This document shows, one piece after another, positions 36,059 through 44,606 of a stretch of DNA of 64,000 nt. A model generated the notes under the pieces. It did no database searches. It was not told the DNA's origin and was given only the letters and a program-made list of their open reading frames with translations. The first letter of the stretch is position 1; each line of letters begins with the position of its first letter. The position numbers and the translations under genes are program-made. This stretch comes from an uncultured Draconibacterium sp. (GTDB lineage Bacteria; Bacteroidota; Bacteroidia; Bacteroidales; Prolixibacteraceae). The DNA is taken from NCBI RefSeq assembly GCF_963676815.1, contig NZ_OY781365.1:682001-746000 (forward strand), given 5' to 3'.

Positions 36059-38260
36059 CTAAAGTTCATTAAATGAAGGCGGAGTTTCAGTCGCCCCCCA
36101 AACTGAAGTAGTTGAAGACATTCTAAACTGCAACTTGCCACCATTCTCTATTTCTTTCAAAGGCAACCAGGTCGAGTTCCACGTTTTCCCGTTAACCTCA
36201 AGTCCATCCGTATATTTATTTTGCTCCGAACCACCTTCAATCAGTAATTCGTTTCCGCTACCCAAATGAATTTTGATACGTTCGTAAGACGGACCATTAA
36301 CAGAGAAACCATCAACACCGGGTGCCATAGGATATAAACCCAGGTTGGCAAAAATATACCACGCTCCCATCGCTCCCATATCTTCATTTCCGGGTAAACC
36401 ATTAGCGTTGTTTGAATACTGTTCGTTAATTATACGGCGTACCGTTTCCTGTGTTTTGGCTGGGTTACCAATCCAGTTATATGACCACGGCGACTGAAAA
36501 CTCGGTTCATTTCCGGCAGCAAAAAACTCTTCATGATAGTTCGCATTCAGTTTGGTGAAAAATTCATCCAAACGCTTTTCTGCTACTTCAGCACCACCAA
36601 TAGTATCGGTTAAGGTTTTTAAATCGTAAGGCACCATCCAGAAATAATTCTTATAACTGGCTTCGCGCCAATCTTCAGTTTGTGGTTTCCAGCTGCCATC
36701 TTCATTGCGCGACTGTAACCAGTTCGTTTCAGGATTGAAAATATTCTTCCATTTTTGTGAGCGTTTCAGGTAAGCATCATACAAGGCTTCATCTTGAAAA
36801 GCCTGACGAGCAAATTGGGCGATAGCAAAGTCTGCGCTGGTATACTCCAGCAATTTTGATGCTCCCATCAAATCCCATATATATCCCCTATCAAGGTACT
36901 GATCAAGTTGTTCACGGGTTTCTATTCCCTGCGATGCGGTTCCGGGGACCTCCGCACCCAGTCGCATAATTTCCATTGCTTTTGAAGTATCGAAGCTTTT
37001 AGCTCCAAATGCATAAGCATTGCAAATCAACGCTGCCGAAGGATCGCCCTGCATAATACCGGTTTCAAAATTAGCACATACCCATCGCGGTAAACCACCA
37101 CCCGATTGCTCGGCAAAAGTCAACAAACTGCTTACCATTTCTGATGCTTTCTCCGGTACAAGCATACTTAATAATTGAATTTGCGTCCGGTATGTATCCC
37201 AGTTGCTATAAGCGGTATAATAATTACCATCTTCAATGGTATGCACTGTAAAATCCGCTCCGATATACTCTCCGTTAACATCGTTGAAAACACTGGGGTG
37301 TGCAAAACAATGGTACAAATGAGAATAAAACTGAATGATTTTATCTTCAGAAGCACCATCCACCTCAATTAAACCAAGTAAATTGTTCCATTCTTTTTCT
37401 GCCTGTCTTCGAATTTTTTCAAAGTCCCAGCCCGGATTCTCAGTCTCCAAATTGAGCTTTGCATTATCGAGCGAAACATAGGAAATCCCGACCTTGTATA
37501 AAACTGGCTCGTCTCCTTTATCGAAAGTAAAATAGACACCGGAATTACTCCCTTCAGTTTCATTTTTACTTTCCTGCAAAACATCCTTCTTCCAACTACC
37601 AAATGTGCTGGCGGGTTTACTGAATTCCCCGACAAAATAGATATTATATTTACTGTTCGCTCCACAAAAGTTTCCTCCATCAGCCACTCCTTCAAAAGAA
37701 TTAGGGCCGGTGATTTTAACATTGGCTTCTGAAATTTCGGTGGAATTAATGCCTGTACCTATTACTATTGTACCCTTTTCTGCTTCGTTAAAAATAATTC
37801 GAGCCAGCCCTGTATGTTCTGTAACTGTGAGTTGGCAATTAATTTGCTTAAACAAATTGGCGTCGAAGTATCCGGCATGAGCTTCCTGAATTTGAATCTC
37901 TGGACTGAACCCCATCATGTCGTTTGGCGAAGTATTTAGCTCTCCAGGAACCGGCAACATGGGCAGGTTACCCATATTGTGACATCCGGCGCCACTCATC
38001 TGGTTAATCACAAAACCTTTATCAGGATCAAAAAAAGTAGTGGTAAACTGAACCATTCCGAATGGACGCATTGGCCCCGGGAAAGTATAACCCGCTTCAA
38101 GATAACGTTGCGCTTCTCCAAAACCTTTACCCTTTGTTCCCAACAAAGTATTTGCCAGGTTAGAATAGTTGGGTTCTTCAATGGTCTTCTTGCATGAAAC
38201 GGTTACACTGGTTACCGAAACAATCAATAATATTAACCTTATAAATTTAGGCATCATCAA
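36059..38260 (-). CDS. GH92 family alpha-mannosidase lipoprotein, first gene of the island operon
   Basis: A 733-residue GH92 with lipobox TVSC (Cys23). It carries FPGPMRPFGMVQF, NWDTYRTQIQLLSML (about 353-367), AAGNEPSFQSPWSYNW with general-acid Glu585 and GNEDMGAMGAWYIFANLG (from 624). It belongs to a different GH92 subgroup from its neighbours (AGCHNMGNLPMLPV near residue 91 and a shorter N-domain). It is the promoter-proximal gene. Its leader carries two copies of a LacI-type operator, and a -7 box lies at 38402-38409. It is expected to release alpha-linked mannose in the periplasm or at the surface. Confidence 0.93.
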   Translation of the reverse strand: MMMPKFIRLILLIVSVTSVTVSCKKTIEEPNYSNLANTLLGTKGKGFGEAQRYLEAGYTFPGPMRPFGMVQFTTTFFDPDKGFVINQMSGAGCHNMGNLPMLPVPGELNTSPNDMMGFSPEIQIQEAHAGYFDANLFKQINCQLTVTEHTGLARIIFNEAEKGTIVIGTGINSTEISEANVKITGPNSFEGVADGGNFCGANSKYNIYFVGEFSKPASTFGSWKKDVLQESKNETEGSNSGVYFTFDKGDEPVLYKVGISYVSLDNAKLNLETENPGWDFEKIRRQAEKEWNNLLGLIEVDGASEDKIIQFYSHLYHCFAHPSVFNDVNGEYIGADFTVHTIEDGNYYTAYSNWDTYRTQIQLLSMLVPEKASEMVSSLLTFAEQSGGGLPRWVCANFETGIMQGDPSAALICNAYAFGAKSFDTSKAMEIMRLGAEVPGTASQGIETREQLDQYLDRGYIWDLMGASKLLEYTSADFAIAQFARQAFQDEALYDAYLKRSQKWKNIFNPETNWLQSRNEDGSWKPQTEDWREASYKNYFWMVPYDLKTLTDTIGGAEVAEKRLDEFFTKLNANYHEEFFAAGNEPSFQSPWSYNWIGNPAKTQETVRRIINEQYSNNANGLPGNEDMGAMGAWYIFANLGLYPMAPGVDGFSVNGPSYERIKIHLGSGNELLIEGGSEQNKYTDGLEVNGKTWNSTWLPLKEIENGGKLQFRMSSTTSVWGATETPPSFNEL

Positions 38261-38285
38261 GTTCTGTTTTTCCTAATTCATTAAT

Positions 38286-38304
38286 TTTACTAAATCGGTT
38301 TAGC
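38286..38304. promoter_or_regulatory. LacI-family operator O1
   Basis: TTTACTAAATCGGTTTAGC, with the CG-centred near-palindrome CTAAATCGGTTTAG typical of LacI-family operators. It is identical to the copy at 38377-38395, 91 bases away, and lies about 95-110 bases downstream of the predicted start of the GH92 operon. Confidence 0.75.
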
Positions 38305-38376
38305 TAATTCTCCAAAAAATATATTACTTTTCGGTCGTAATTAAATAATCGGAAGAAAATAAGCTTAACAAAGAAC

Positions 38377-38395
38377 TTTACTAAATCGGTTTAGC
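38377..38395. promoter_or_regulatory. LacI-family operator O2
   Basis: A second exact copy of the 19-base operator. It begins within a few bases of the predicted transcription start (about 38398, minus strand), where a bound repressor would block initiation. With O1 it could form a loop or act as a roadblock. Confidence 0.78.
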
Positions 38396-38401
38396 ATGAC
38401 G

Positions 38402-38409
38402 CAAATATA
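38402..38409 (-). promoter_or_regulatory. -7 box of the island PUL operon
   Basis: On the minus strand this reads TATATTTG, a full TAnnTTTG match placed just upstream of operator O2. A TTTG at 38428-38425 is only 15 bases further upstream, shorter than the usual -33 spacing, so the upstream element is unsure. Confidence 0.55.
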
Positions 38410-38618
38410 TATTGTTTCGAAAAACAAAAAAAGAAAAATGAAAAAATCTTTAAAATTTTTATTCTTTAAATTAGCGTTTTGAATAAGAGTTATTACATAT
38501 GTGCAGAATCATTCTAAGTGATTAGTCCTTCACAATTTAGCATTCTCTTTATTATTCAAATAACAATTTAACTTGCTGGATTACCGAATAAAAACCACAA
38601 TCAACATCGATAAAAAAA

Positions 38619-39653
38619 ATGGCGAAAACAAAGGTCTCAATAAATGACATAGCTAAGAACCTCAACATTTCCAAAACAACGGTTTCATTTATATTGAACG
38701 GCAAAGCCAAAGAAAAAAGGATAAGCGACAAACTCGTTAAAAAAGTACTTCTTAAAGTTCAGGAACTTGGCTACCAGCCCAACCAGTTGGCTCAAGGATT
38801 AAGAACCGGAAAAACCAATATCATTGGCTTAATGGTCGAAGACATTTCGAACCCATTTTATGCCAATATTGCGAAAAAGATTGAAGACAAAGCATATCAG
38901 AATAATTATAAAATTATCTACTGTAGCACCGAAAATAACCAGGAAAGAGCCAAAGAATTCCTTACCATGTTTACAAATATTGGCGTTGATGGATGCATAA
39001 TTGCACCGACAATGGGAATTGAAAAAGAGATTAAGGATCTGGTTAACATGGGAATGAACGTCGTGTTATTCGACCGTAAATTTGAGAATATGTCGACTGA
39101 TGTTGTGATGATAGACAACCAAGGAGGCGTTTATGATGCGGTTGAACACTTGATCCATAACAATTACAAAAAAATTGCACTTATTGCACTTGCACTTGAT
39201 AAACCGGAAAAAGAAGATCGTATAATTGGCTATCAGAAAGCAATGAATGATCACGGGCTGAATCCTCTGGTGTTCCCATTTCCGTTTAAATCAAACCTTC
39301 ATGATTATGTCGACGATATTAAACGCATACTTGAACAGGAAAGTGACATTGAAGCCTTAGTATTTGGAACAAACTATCTTGGCATAAGTGGTTTGGAAGC
39401 TATTACCAGTCTTAACCTTAGAATTCCGGATGATATCGCAATAATTTCATTTGATGATCATGATTTGTTTCGAATTCATAAACCCGACATCACGGTGGTG
39501 GCACAACCCATAGAAACGATAGCGCAAACGGCCATCGACACACTTTTGCAGAAGCTTCAGGGAGAAGAAGGTGATAAAGCAGCGTACCAAACGATTAACT
39601 TATCTACACATATAATCCCCAGAGCGTCATCACAAAAAAACAATCACCAGTGA
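38619..39653 (+). CDS. LacI/GalR-family transcriptional regulator
   Basis: A 344-residue DNA-binding regulator. The helix-turn-helix (about 6-30, VSINDIAKNLNISKTTVSFILN) and hinge (QELGYQPNQLAQGLRTGKTNIIGLMV) lead to a periplasmic-binding-protein-like effector domain (65-335) with DGCIIAPT, FDRKFENM and IAIISFDDHDLFRIHKPDITVVAQPIE. The effector is probably a mono- or oligosaccharide released by the PUL. It diverges from the GH92-led operon across a gap with two LacI-type operators and is one base upstream of the MFS gene. It most likely represses both units. LacI control of a PUL is less common than HTCS or ECF-sigma control. Confidence 0.93.
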   Translation: MAKTKVSINDIAKNLNISKTTVSFILNGKAKEKRISDKLVKKVLLKVQELGYQPNQLAQGLRTGKTNIIGLMVEDISNPFYANIAKKIEDKAYQNNYKIIYCSTENNQERAKEFLTMFTNIGVDGCIIAPTMGIEKEIKDLVNMGMNVVLFDRKFENMSTDVVMIDNQGGVYDAVEHLIHNNYKKIALIALALDKPEKEDRIIGYQKAMNDHGLNPLVFPFPFKSNLHDYVDDIKRILEQESDIEALVFGTNYLGISGLEAITSLNLRIPDDIAIISFDDHDLFRIHKPDITVVAQPIETIAQTAIDTLLQKLQGEEGDKAAYQTINLSTHIIPRASSQKNNHQ

Positions 39654-39654
39654 A

Positions 39655-40959
39655 ATGAGAAATAGCAGCACCTTTAAATATGTCTTTATTGCCTCAATGA
39701 CAGGCTTTTTAATGGGCTTCGACACAGTTGTTATATCCGGAGTTAATCTGCTAATCAGAGAAATGTGGAATACCTCCGACTGGATTCACGGAACCTTAAT
39801 CGTTTCGATGACCTTGTGGGGAATTGTACTGGGGGCATTGCTGGGAGGTTATCCAACCGAGCGATTGGGTCGCAAATCGACGTTGATATTGGTTGGTTTT
39901 TTGTGTACTGCTGCAGTTATAGGTGCATCGCTGGCAACAAACCTGTATATATTTTCTTTTTTCAGATTCGTTGGAGGTTTTGGCATTGGGATGGCTTCAA
40001 TAGCCTCTCCTACCTACATTTCTGAAATTTCAGAAGCGCATAATCGGGGGCGAATGAACATGCTCTTCCAATTAAATATTGTACTCGGAATTTTGATGGC
40101 ATATTTATCTAATTATTTGCTGCAGGGAATTCTTGAAGAAAATAGCTGGAGAATAATGATTGGGATCGAACTACTTCCGGCTACAATTTATACCGCTCTT
40201 ATTTTTAGCATCCCAAAAAGTCCGCGATGGTTGATGCTGAAGAAAAATACTGTTGATACCCCAAAAACAAATACAAATAATTTGAATGAGCCTATTAAAG
40301 AGTCGTTCACTAAAAATATAAAGAACAAATCGGGCTTGTTTTCGGGGAAATACAACCGAATACTCCTTCTGGCATTTTTAATGGCATTTTTCAATCAGTT
40401 ATCCGGTATCAGTTTTATATTATTTTACGTTCCGGAACTTTTAGGGAAAACGGGGCTTGGAACATCCGAATCACTATTAAGCTCGGTTTCGGTTGGACTG
40501 ATAAACTTAATCTTCACTTTCGTTGGTATTTCACTTATCGACAAACTTGGTAGAAAACAACTGATGTACATCGGATCGATCGGTTACATAATTAGTTTAT
40601 CAATGGTTGCCTTAAGTTTTATTATTGATGCTTCTCCTTTATTTACGCTTATTTTTCTTTTGCTGTTTATTGCATCTCATGCAGTAGGACAAGGAGCAGT
40701 AATTTTTGTCTTTATTCCTGAGATTTTCCCAACGGAAGTAAGGTCATTCGGCCAAGCCTGGGGATCCGGACTATTAAATGTTTTTGCTGCAATTACAGCC
40801 CTGTTGGGTGCAGTTCTGATTAATGCACTAACCCCACAATTAATCTTTGGTATTTTTGCTTTTTTTATGGTCTTACAACTATTGTTCACACATTTCATGA
40901 TGCCTGAAACAAAGGGAGTTACACTGGAAGATATTGAACAAAAATTAATTAATCACTAG
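39655..40959 (+). CDS. MFS sugar porter, inner membrane
   Basis: A 434-residue, 12-helix permease of the sugar porter family. Family motifs: MGFDTVVISG in helix 1, PTERLGRKST in the loop after helix 2, PTYISEISEAHNRGRM, IPKSPRWLM, IDKLGRKQLMYIG in the second half, FIPEIFPTEVRSFGQAWGSG and PETKGVTLEDIEQKL at the end. It starts one base after the LacI stop codon (TGAAATG), a tight two-gene operon. It probably carries the monosaccharide freed by the island enzymes, plausibly mannose or rhamnose, into the cytoplasm. It is the last gene before the right island end. Confidence 0.93.
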   Translation: MRNSSTFKYVFIASMTGFLMGFDTVVISGVNLLIREMWNTSDWIHGTLIVSMTLWGIVLGALLGGYPTERLGRKSTLILVGFLCTAAVIGASLATNLYIFSFFRFVGGFGIGMASIASPTYISEISEAHNRGRMNMLFQLNIVLGILMAYLSNYLLQGILEENSWRIMIGIELLPATIYTALIFSIPKSPRWLMLKKNTVDTPKTNTNNLNEPIKESFTKNIKNKSGLFSGKYNRILLLAFLMAFFNQLSGISFILFYVPELLGKTGLGTSESLLSSVSVGLINLIFTFVGISLIDKLGRKQLMYIGSIGYIISLSMVALSFIIDASPLFTLIFLLLFIASHAVGQGAVIFVFIPEIFPTEVRSFGQAWGSGLLNVFAAITALLGAVLINALTPQLIFGIFAFFMVLQLLFTHFMMPETKGVTLEDIEQKLINH

Positions 40960-41207
40960 AAGATATCAATCTTAAAATAAACAAGTTATATAGTTATAAC
41001 TGATTTATATGCTTACTTAATTGTTACATTTATTTCTCAAAACTTATGAAATTAGGTTATCTGATCTCCATAAAATTTGGTATACTTAAACGATCTTTGA
41101 ATTATTAAACAACAAGTAATTATAGAGTTACCCAAAAGGGACCATTAAAATAAAGAACAACCAAGATCTCTGATAATTAGCGCACTTGAAAAGAAATCGT
41201 GTCCTTC
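40960..41207. other. Non-coding right end of the island
   Basis: There is no gene in this AT-rich stretch. It contains one GGGACCAT (41138-41145) matching the left-end repeats, a small inverted repeat AGTTAT/ATAACT near 40985-41000, and then the att core. I see no terminator for the MFS gene with a convincing T-run. Confidence 0.6.
41138..41145 (+). repeat. GGGACCAT motif, candidate integrase arm site (right)
   Basis: GGGACCAT lies 63 bases inside the right att core and repeats the motif present three times at 2375-2423. An 8-base match can be chance. Its position near the other end makes it worth noting. Confidence 0.4.
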
Positions 41208-41221
41208 CTTGTTCTGGGCAC
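41208..41221. repeat. Right attachment-site core
   Basis: CTTGTTCTGGGCAC is an exact copy of tRNA-Leu 3' sequence at 2259-2272. Upstream sequence here is not tRNA-like, so this is the displaced 3' end fragment. It is followed directly by an A-tract hairpin that fits the native tRNA terminator. Confidence 0.85.
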
Positions 41222-41262
41222 AAAAAAAGCAACAATCTTATTTGGACTGTTGCTTTTTTTTT
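41222..41262. terminator. Bidirectional terminator (ancestral tRNA-Leu terminator and end of the sulfatase operon)
   Basis: An A7 tract, GCAACAATC (41229-41237), loop, GACTGTTGC (41245-41253) and a T9 run. It can end transcription in both directions. Placed beside the att core, it would have followed tRNA-Leu before insertion and also closes the minus-strand sulfatase operon. Confidence 0.8.
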
Positions 41263-41288
41263 ATTCTTGGAGATTGCGAGCAAACTTT

Positions 41289-42839
41289 TTATTTCAATTC
41301 CAACTCCTCTACTTCAGAATTTTTATCTCCTACAATCTCCTTATAATGCCTGATCATTTCATTAAGTTTTTCCGAATTATCTTTAGCCAGGTTTTTCTGC
41401 TGCCCCAGATCATTACTCAGGTTGTAAAGCTGATATTCAGGAGAATTCCCCAATTCAATATTTACATTCGAAGCCACTGCCGGCCCGTTGTATGGCGGAA
41501 TCATTAACCAGTTTCCCTGCCGATATGCAGTGCGCGTTGAGGCTTCCAAAACCAGGTACTCTCTCCCTTCAGTCGATGTTCCCATCAACACATCCAGTAA
41601 ATCCTGGCTGTCGGTTGAATTCACGTCAGTACCTGTTAGCTTTGCTAATGACGCAAGAATATCAAGCTGACAAACCAACGCATCTGACTTTTTGGGTTCG
41701 ATCTTCCCTTTCCAGTATGTGATGAACGGAACACGCGTTCCGGCTTCAAACAAACTGTATTTGCCACCTCGTAATCCTCCATTCTGATCGTGATTGCCAA
41801 TTCGCTCAACAGCATCGTCGTAATAACCGTCGTTAAGCACGGGGCCATTGTCGCTTGAGAAAATTATTAATGTATTTTCAAGAATTCCTTCTTCTTCCAG
41901 TGTTTTCATAAATTCGCCAATACACCAATCCGCTTCCACAATTACATCGCCACGCGGCCCCAAATCAGTTTTTCCCACAAATCGCGGATTTGGTGTACGA
42001 GGAACGTGTGGTTGTTGCAAAGCATAGTACAAAAAGAAAGGTTCGCTTTTATGTTGCTTCACGTAATCCTGTGCTTTTTGCAGGAAATGGTCTGCCATAT
42101 CCACATCGCTCCATTTGGCCTTTTCGCCACCTTTCATAAAACCAATTCGCGGAATTCCATTTACAATGGAATTATTGTGTCCGTGCTCCCATTTCATAGT
42201 CAGCAACTCCGGATTATCAAGTCCTGTCGGTTCCCCCTCAAAGTTCTTTTGATAATCGATCTCGATCGGATCATTTGGTTCAAGTCCTTCAACCAAACCA
42301 TTTTCGAGATAAACCGTTGGAACACGATCTTGCGTGGCTGCCATAATGTAGGAATAGTCGAAACCAATTTCGTTTGGCCCCGGCGATACTTGCTCGTTCC
42401 AGTTTACATGGCCGGTTCCCAAACCAAGATGCCATTTACCCACAACTCCGGTGTAATATCCCTGTTGCTTCAGCATTTTGGGAATGGTAATCTGCGCTGT
42501 ATCAATGATCAGCGGAGCAGTGCCCGGCAAAATCTTAGCATCCTTGTTACGCCAGGGATAAACGCCGGTTAGCAATGCATAGCGACTTGGCGTGCAGGTA
42601 GCCGAAGATGCATGACCGTCAGTGAACATTACCCCTTCGTTGGCTAAACGATCGATATTGGGTGTTTGAATCTCGGTAGCCCCATAAGCACTCACATCGC
42701 CATACCCTAAATCATCAAGGTAAATAATAACAATGTTTGGCTGTGCAGATGCAGAAGATGATTGATCTTCTTTTGAATTACATGAACTTAATAGAACTGA
42801 AAGAATCAGAAATAACAGAATTGTTCGATACGATTTCAT
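41289..42839 (-). CDS. S1-type sulfatase lipoprotein
   Basis: A 516-residue formylglycine-dependent sulfatase, lipobox LLSSC (Cys20). It has YLDDLGYGD with metal-binding Asp residues, the active-site strip CTPSR (Cys82 to be converted to formylglycine), GKWHLG and the C-terminal SDNGP strip of the metal site. It needs a sulfatase-maturating enzyme encoded elsewhere. It probably removes sulfate esters from the glycan handled by the resident PUL. It is the last gene of that operon, ending at the bidirectional terminator. Confidence 0.93.
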   Translation of the reverse strand: MKSYRTILLFLILSVLLSSCNSKEDQSSSASAQPNIVIIYLDDLGYGDVSAYGATEIQTPNIDRLANEGVMFTDGHASSATCTPSRYALLTGVYPWRNKDAKILPGTAPLIIDTAQITIPKMLKQQGYYTGVVGKWHLGLGTGHVNWNEQVSPGPNEIGFDYSYIMAATQDRVPTVYLENGLVEGLEPNDPIEIDYQKNFEGEPTGLDNPELLTMKWEHGHNNSIVNGIPRIGFMKGGEKAKWSDVDMADHFLQKAQDYVKQHKSEPFFLYYALQQPHVPRTPNPRFVGKTDLGPRGDVIVEADWCIGEFMKTLEEEGILENTLIIFSSDNGPVLNDGYYDDAVERIGNHDQNGGLRGGKYSLFEAGTRVPFITYWKGKIEPKKSDALVCQLDILASLAKLTGTDVNSTDSQDLLDVLMGTSTEGREYLVLEASTRTAYRQGNWLMIPPYNGPAVASNVNIELGNSPEYQLYNLSNDLGQQKNLAKDNSEKLNEMIRHYKEIVGDKNSEVEELELK

Positions 42840-42932
42840 AATGGAATAGTTAGTTTTTAGTTGAACACAAACTTAAGAACAATTTCTTAAGACTTTTAAC
42901 TATTCGCGAATTAAAAGCTTGGTTTCGATCTA

Positions 42933-44546
42933 TTATTTTGGCGGAAATATCCGCTTATATTCCTGCTTCCAAACAGCAGCCATTTCTTGTACCTTTTCAG
43001 GCATTTCATTGGCCAGGTTTTTGGTTTCGGTGCGATCGGTAGCCATATTGAACAACTCCCAGTCCCCATTACTCAATGCCGATATCTTCCAATCGCCAAT
43101 ACGTAAAGCTTTGCCACCTTCGTGTTCCCAGAAAAGCGTATCGTGGGTTGTTGTTATTTCTTCTTTTATTAGAGGAATGATGGAATTCCCTTCAACCGGA
43201 GTTGTTTCCAATCCATTCACAATTAACGGATAATCTGCTTCTGCCAGTTCCAAACAGGTAGGCAAAATATCGATTACATGACCAACTCCCTGATTAATGG
43301 TATTTTCTTTTCCTTTTAATCCAGCCGGCCAGTGAACGATAAACGGCGTGCAGTTTCCGCCTTCATACGATTCCTTTTTCCAATAACGAAACGGTGCATT
43401 AATGGCACCCGCCCAGGCATCTCCCAAGTATCCCCAGGTAAGCTCGTCACCGGGACGATCAAAATCTCCATATACAATTTCCTCTCCCTCGCGATTATGT
43501 CCGGGGCGATCGAAACCGGGTGGGTAACCGCGTTCAGGCGATGCTCCGTTATCGGCAAGAAAAAGAATAACAGTATTATCGTACTCGCCTGTTTCCTTTA
43601 ATTTTTTAATCAGGCGGCCAACTCCCTGATCCAAACGATCAACCATTGCAGCATGAGCCTCCATGTGTTTGGCTTCCCACTCTTTTCGCTCGCAATCGGC
43701 CCAAAACTTGCCCGATTCGTTTTTAGCCAACGGAGCATTTGCCGGATTTACAATGCCCTGCTCAATCAGTCCCTGGTAACGTTTTTCGCGCAAAACATCC
43801 CAGCCTTCATCGTAAACTCCCTTGTATTTGGCAATATCTTCGGGCAACGCATGTAATGGCCAGTGCGGCGCCGTGTGTGCTACGTATAAAAAGAATGGTT
43901 TATCATCGTTACTGAACTCATCAACCATGTCAATAGACTTGTCCGTAACAAAATCAGTCATATAAAAATCATCCGGCACTTCTTTAATCGCTTCTTCGTT
44001 GTGCACCAAACTAAAAGGATCGAAATAATCAACCACGCCCCAAATAACGCCCCATTGTTCCTCAAAACCACGGTTTGAAGGATACGATTCCAACGGTGCA
44101 AAAATACTGCTGTCTTTTCGGTGAGAAAGCCACAACAATTGTTCTTCGTGATTGGGTAATCCTTTGGTTTCAGAAAGGTGCCATTTCCCGGCCATTCCGG
44201 TGTGATAACCGTTTTCTCTCAACACTTCAGCTATCGTGGCTGCATTTCTCGAAAGTGTTTGTCCATTGAGATTAAGTCCCACCTGATGCGGATATTTTCC
44301 GGTTAGTAATGAAGCACGAGTAGGACAACACCGTGCCGCATTATGAAACTGCGTAAAACGAACACCGTTTGCTGCCAGTCCGTCAAGATTAGGTGTTTGA
44401 ATTTCGCCACCGTAACAACCAATATCGGAGTAACCGAGATCATCAGCCATTATGATAACGATATTGGGCTGGCCCGGCTTCTCGTCAGATTTACATCCGG
44501 AGAATAGTGCCAAAAACAGTAAGAAGAGACAGATAATTTTATTCAT
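42933..44546 (-). CDS. S1-type sulfatase lipoprotein (arylsulfatase A-like)
   Basis: A 537-residue sulfatase, lipobox FSGC (Cys18). It has MADDLGYSDIGCYGG, active-site CCPTR (Cys73 as formylglycine precursor), GKWHL, VAHTAPHWPLHALPED and ADNGASPE. The sequence differs strongly from the sulfatase that follows it, so the two probably cut different sulfate positions. A 93-base gap with a CTTAAGAA/TTTCTTAAG hairpin lies between them. Substrate position is not readable from sequence. Confidence 0.93.
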   Translation of the reverse strand: MNKIICLFLLFLALFSGCKSDEKPGQPNIVIIMADDLGYSDIGCYGGEIQTPNLDGLAANGVRFTQFHNAARCCPTRASLLTGKYPHQVGLNLNGQTLSRNAATIAEVLRENGYHTGMAGKWHLSETKGLPNHEEQLLWLSHRKDSSIFAPLESYPSNRGFEEQWGVIWGVVDYFDPFSLVHNEEAIKEVPDDFYMTDFVTDKSIDMVDEFSNDDKPFFLYVAHTAPHWPLHALPEDIAKYKGVYDEGWDVLREKRYQGLIEQGIVNPANAPLAKNESGKFWADCERKEWEAKHMEAHAAMVDRLDQGVGRLIKKLKETGEYDNTVILFLADNGASPERGYPPGFDRPGHNREGEEIVYGDFDRPGDELTWGYLGDAWAGAINAPFRYWKKESYEGGNCTPFIVHWPAGLKGKENTINQGVGHVIDILPTCLELAEADYPLIVNGLETTPVEGNSIIPLIKEEITTTHDTLFWEHEGGKALRIGDWKISALSNGDWELFNMATDRTETKNLANEMPEKVQEMAAVWKQEYKRIFPPK

Positions 44547-44556
44547 ATTTCTATTT

Positions 44557-44590
44557 CAGCAGTTAGAGAATTTTTGTCCTCTAACTGCTG
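44557..44590. other. Perfect 12-base stem-loop between GH125 and sulfatase genes
   Basis: CAGCAGTTAGAG (44557-44568) and CTCTAACTGCTG (44579-44590) pair perfectly around a 10-base loop. The T-run lies on the plus-strand side, so for the minus-strand operon this is more likely an mRNA stability or processing element than a terminator. Confidence 0.6.
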
Positions 44591-44606
44591 TTTTTTGTGA
44601 GGATAA

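Larger units (their letters stand above)
38261..38618. promoter_or_regulatory. Divergent regulatory region between the PUL operon and the LacI regulator
   Basis: This 358-base AT-rich gap holds both operators and the minus-strand -7 box. I see no clear plus-strand -7 box for the regulator (a diverged candidate may lie at 38520-38600) and no open reading frame. Confidence 0.7.
2273..41221. mobile_element. Integrated genomic island (~39 kb) carrying a mannan-type PUL, inserted in tRNA-Leu
   Basis: It is bounded by the 14-base direct repeat at 2259-2272 and 41208-41221. It contains a tyrosine integrase beside the tRNA, GGGACCA motifs near both ends, a structured non-coding stretch (3783-4696), a whole PUL on the minus strand, and its own LacI regulator and sugar transporter on the plus strand. 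I see no relaxase, conjugation or replication gene, so it looks like an integrase-only or decayed mobilisable element. Just outside the right copy is an A-tract/hairpin/T-tract terminator that would have followed the tRNA before insertion. The boundaries enclose the PUL exactly. An uninterrupted tRNA-Leu locus in a relative would confirm it. Confidence 0.8.
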
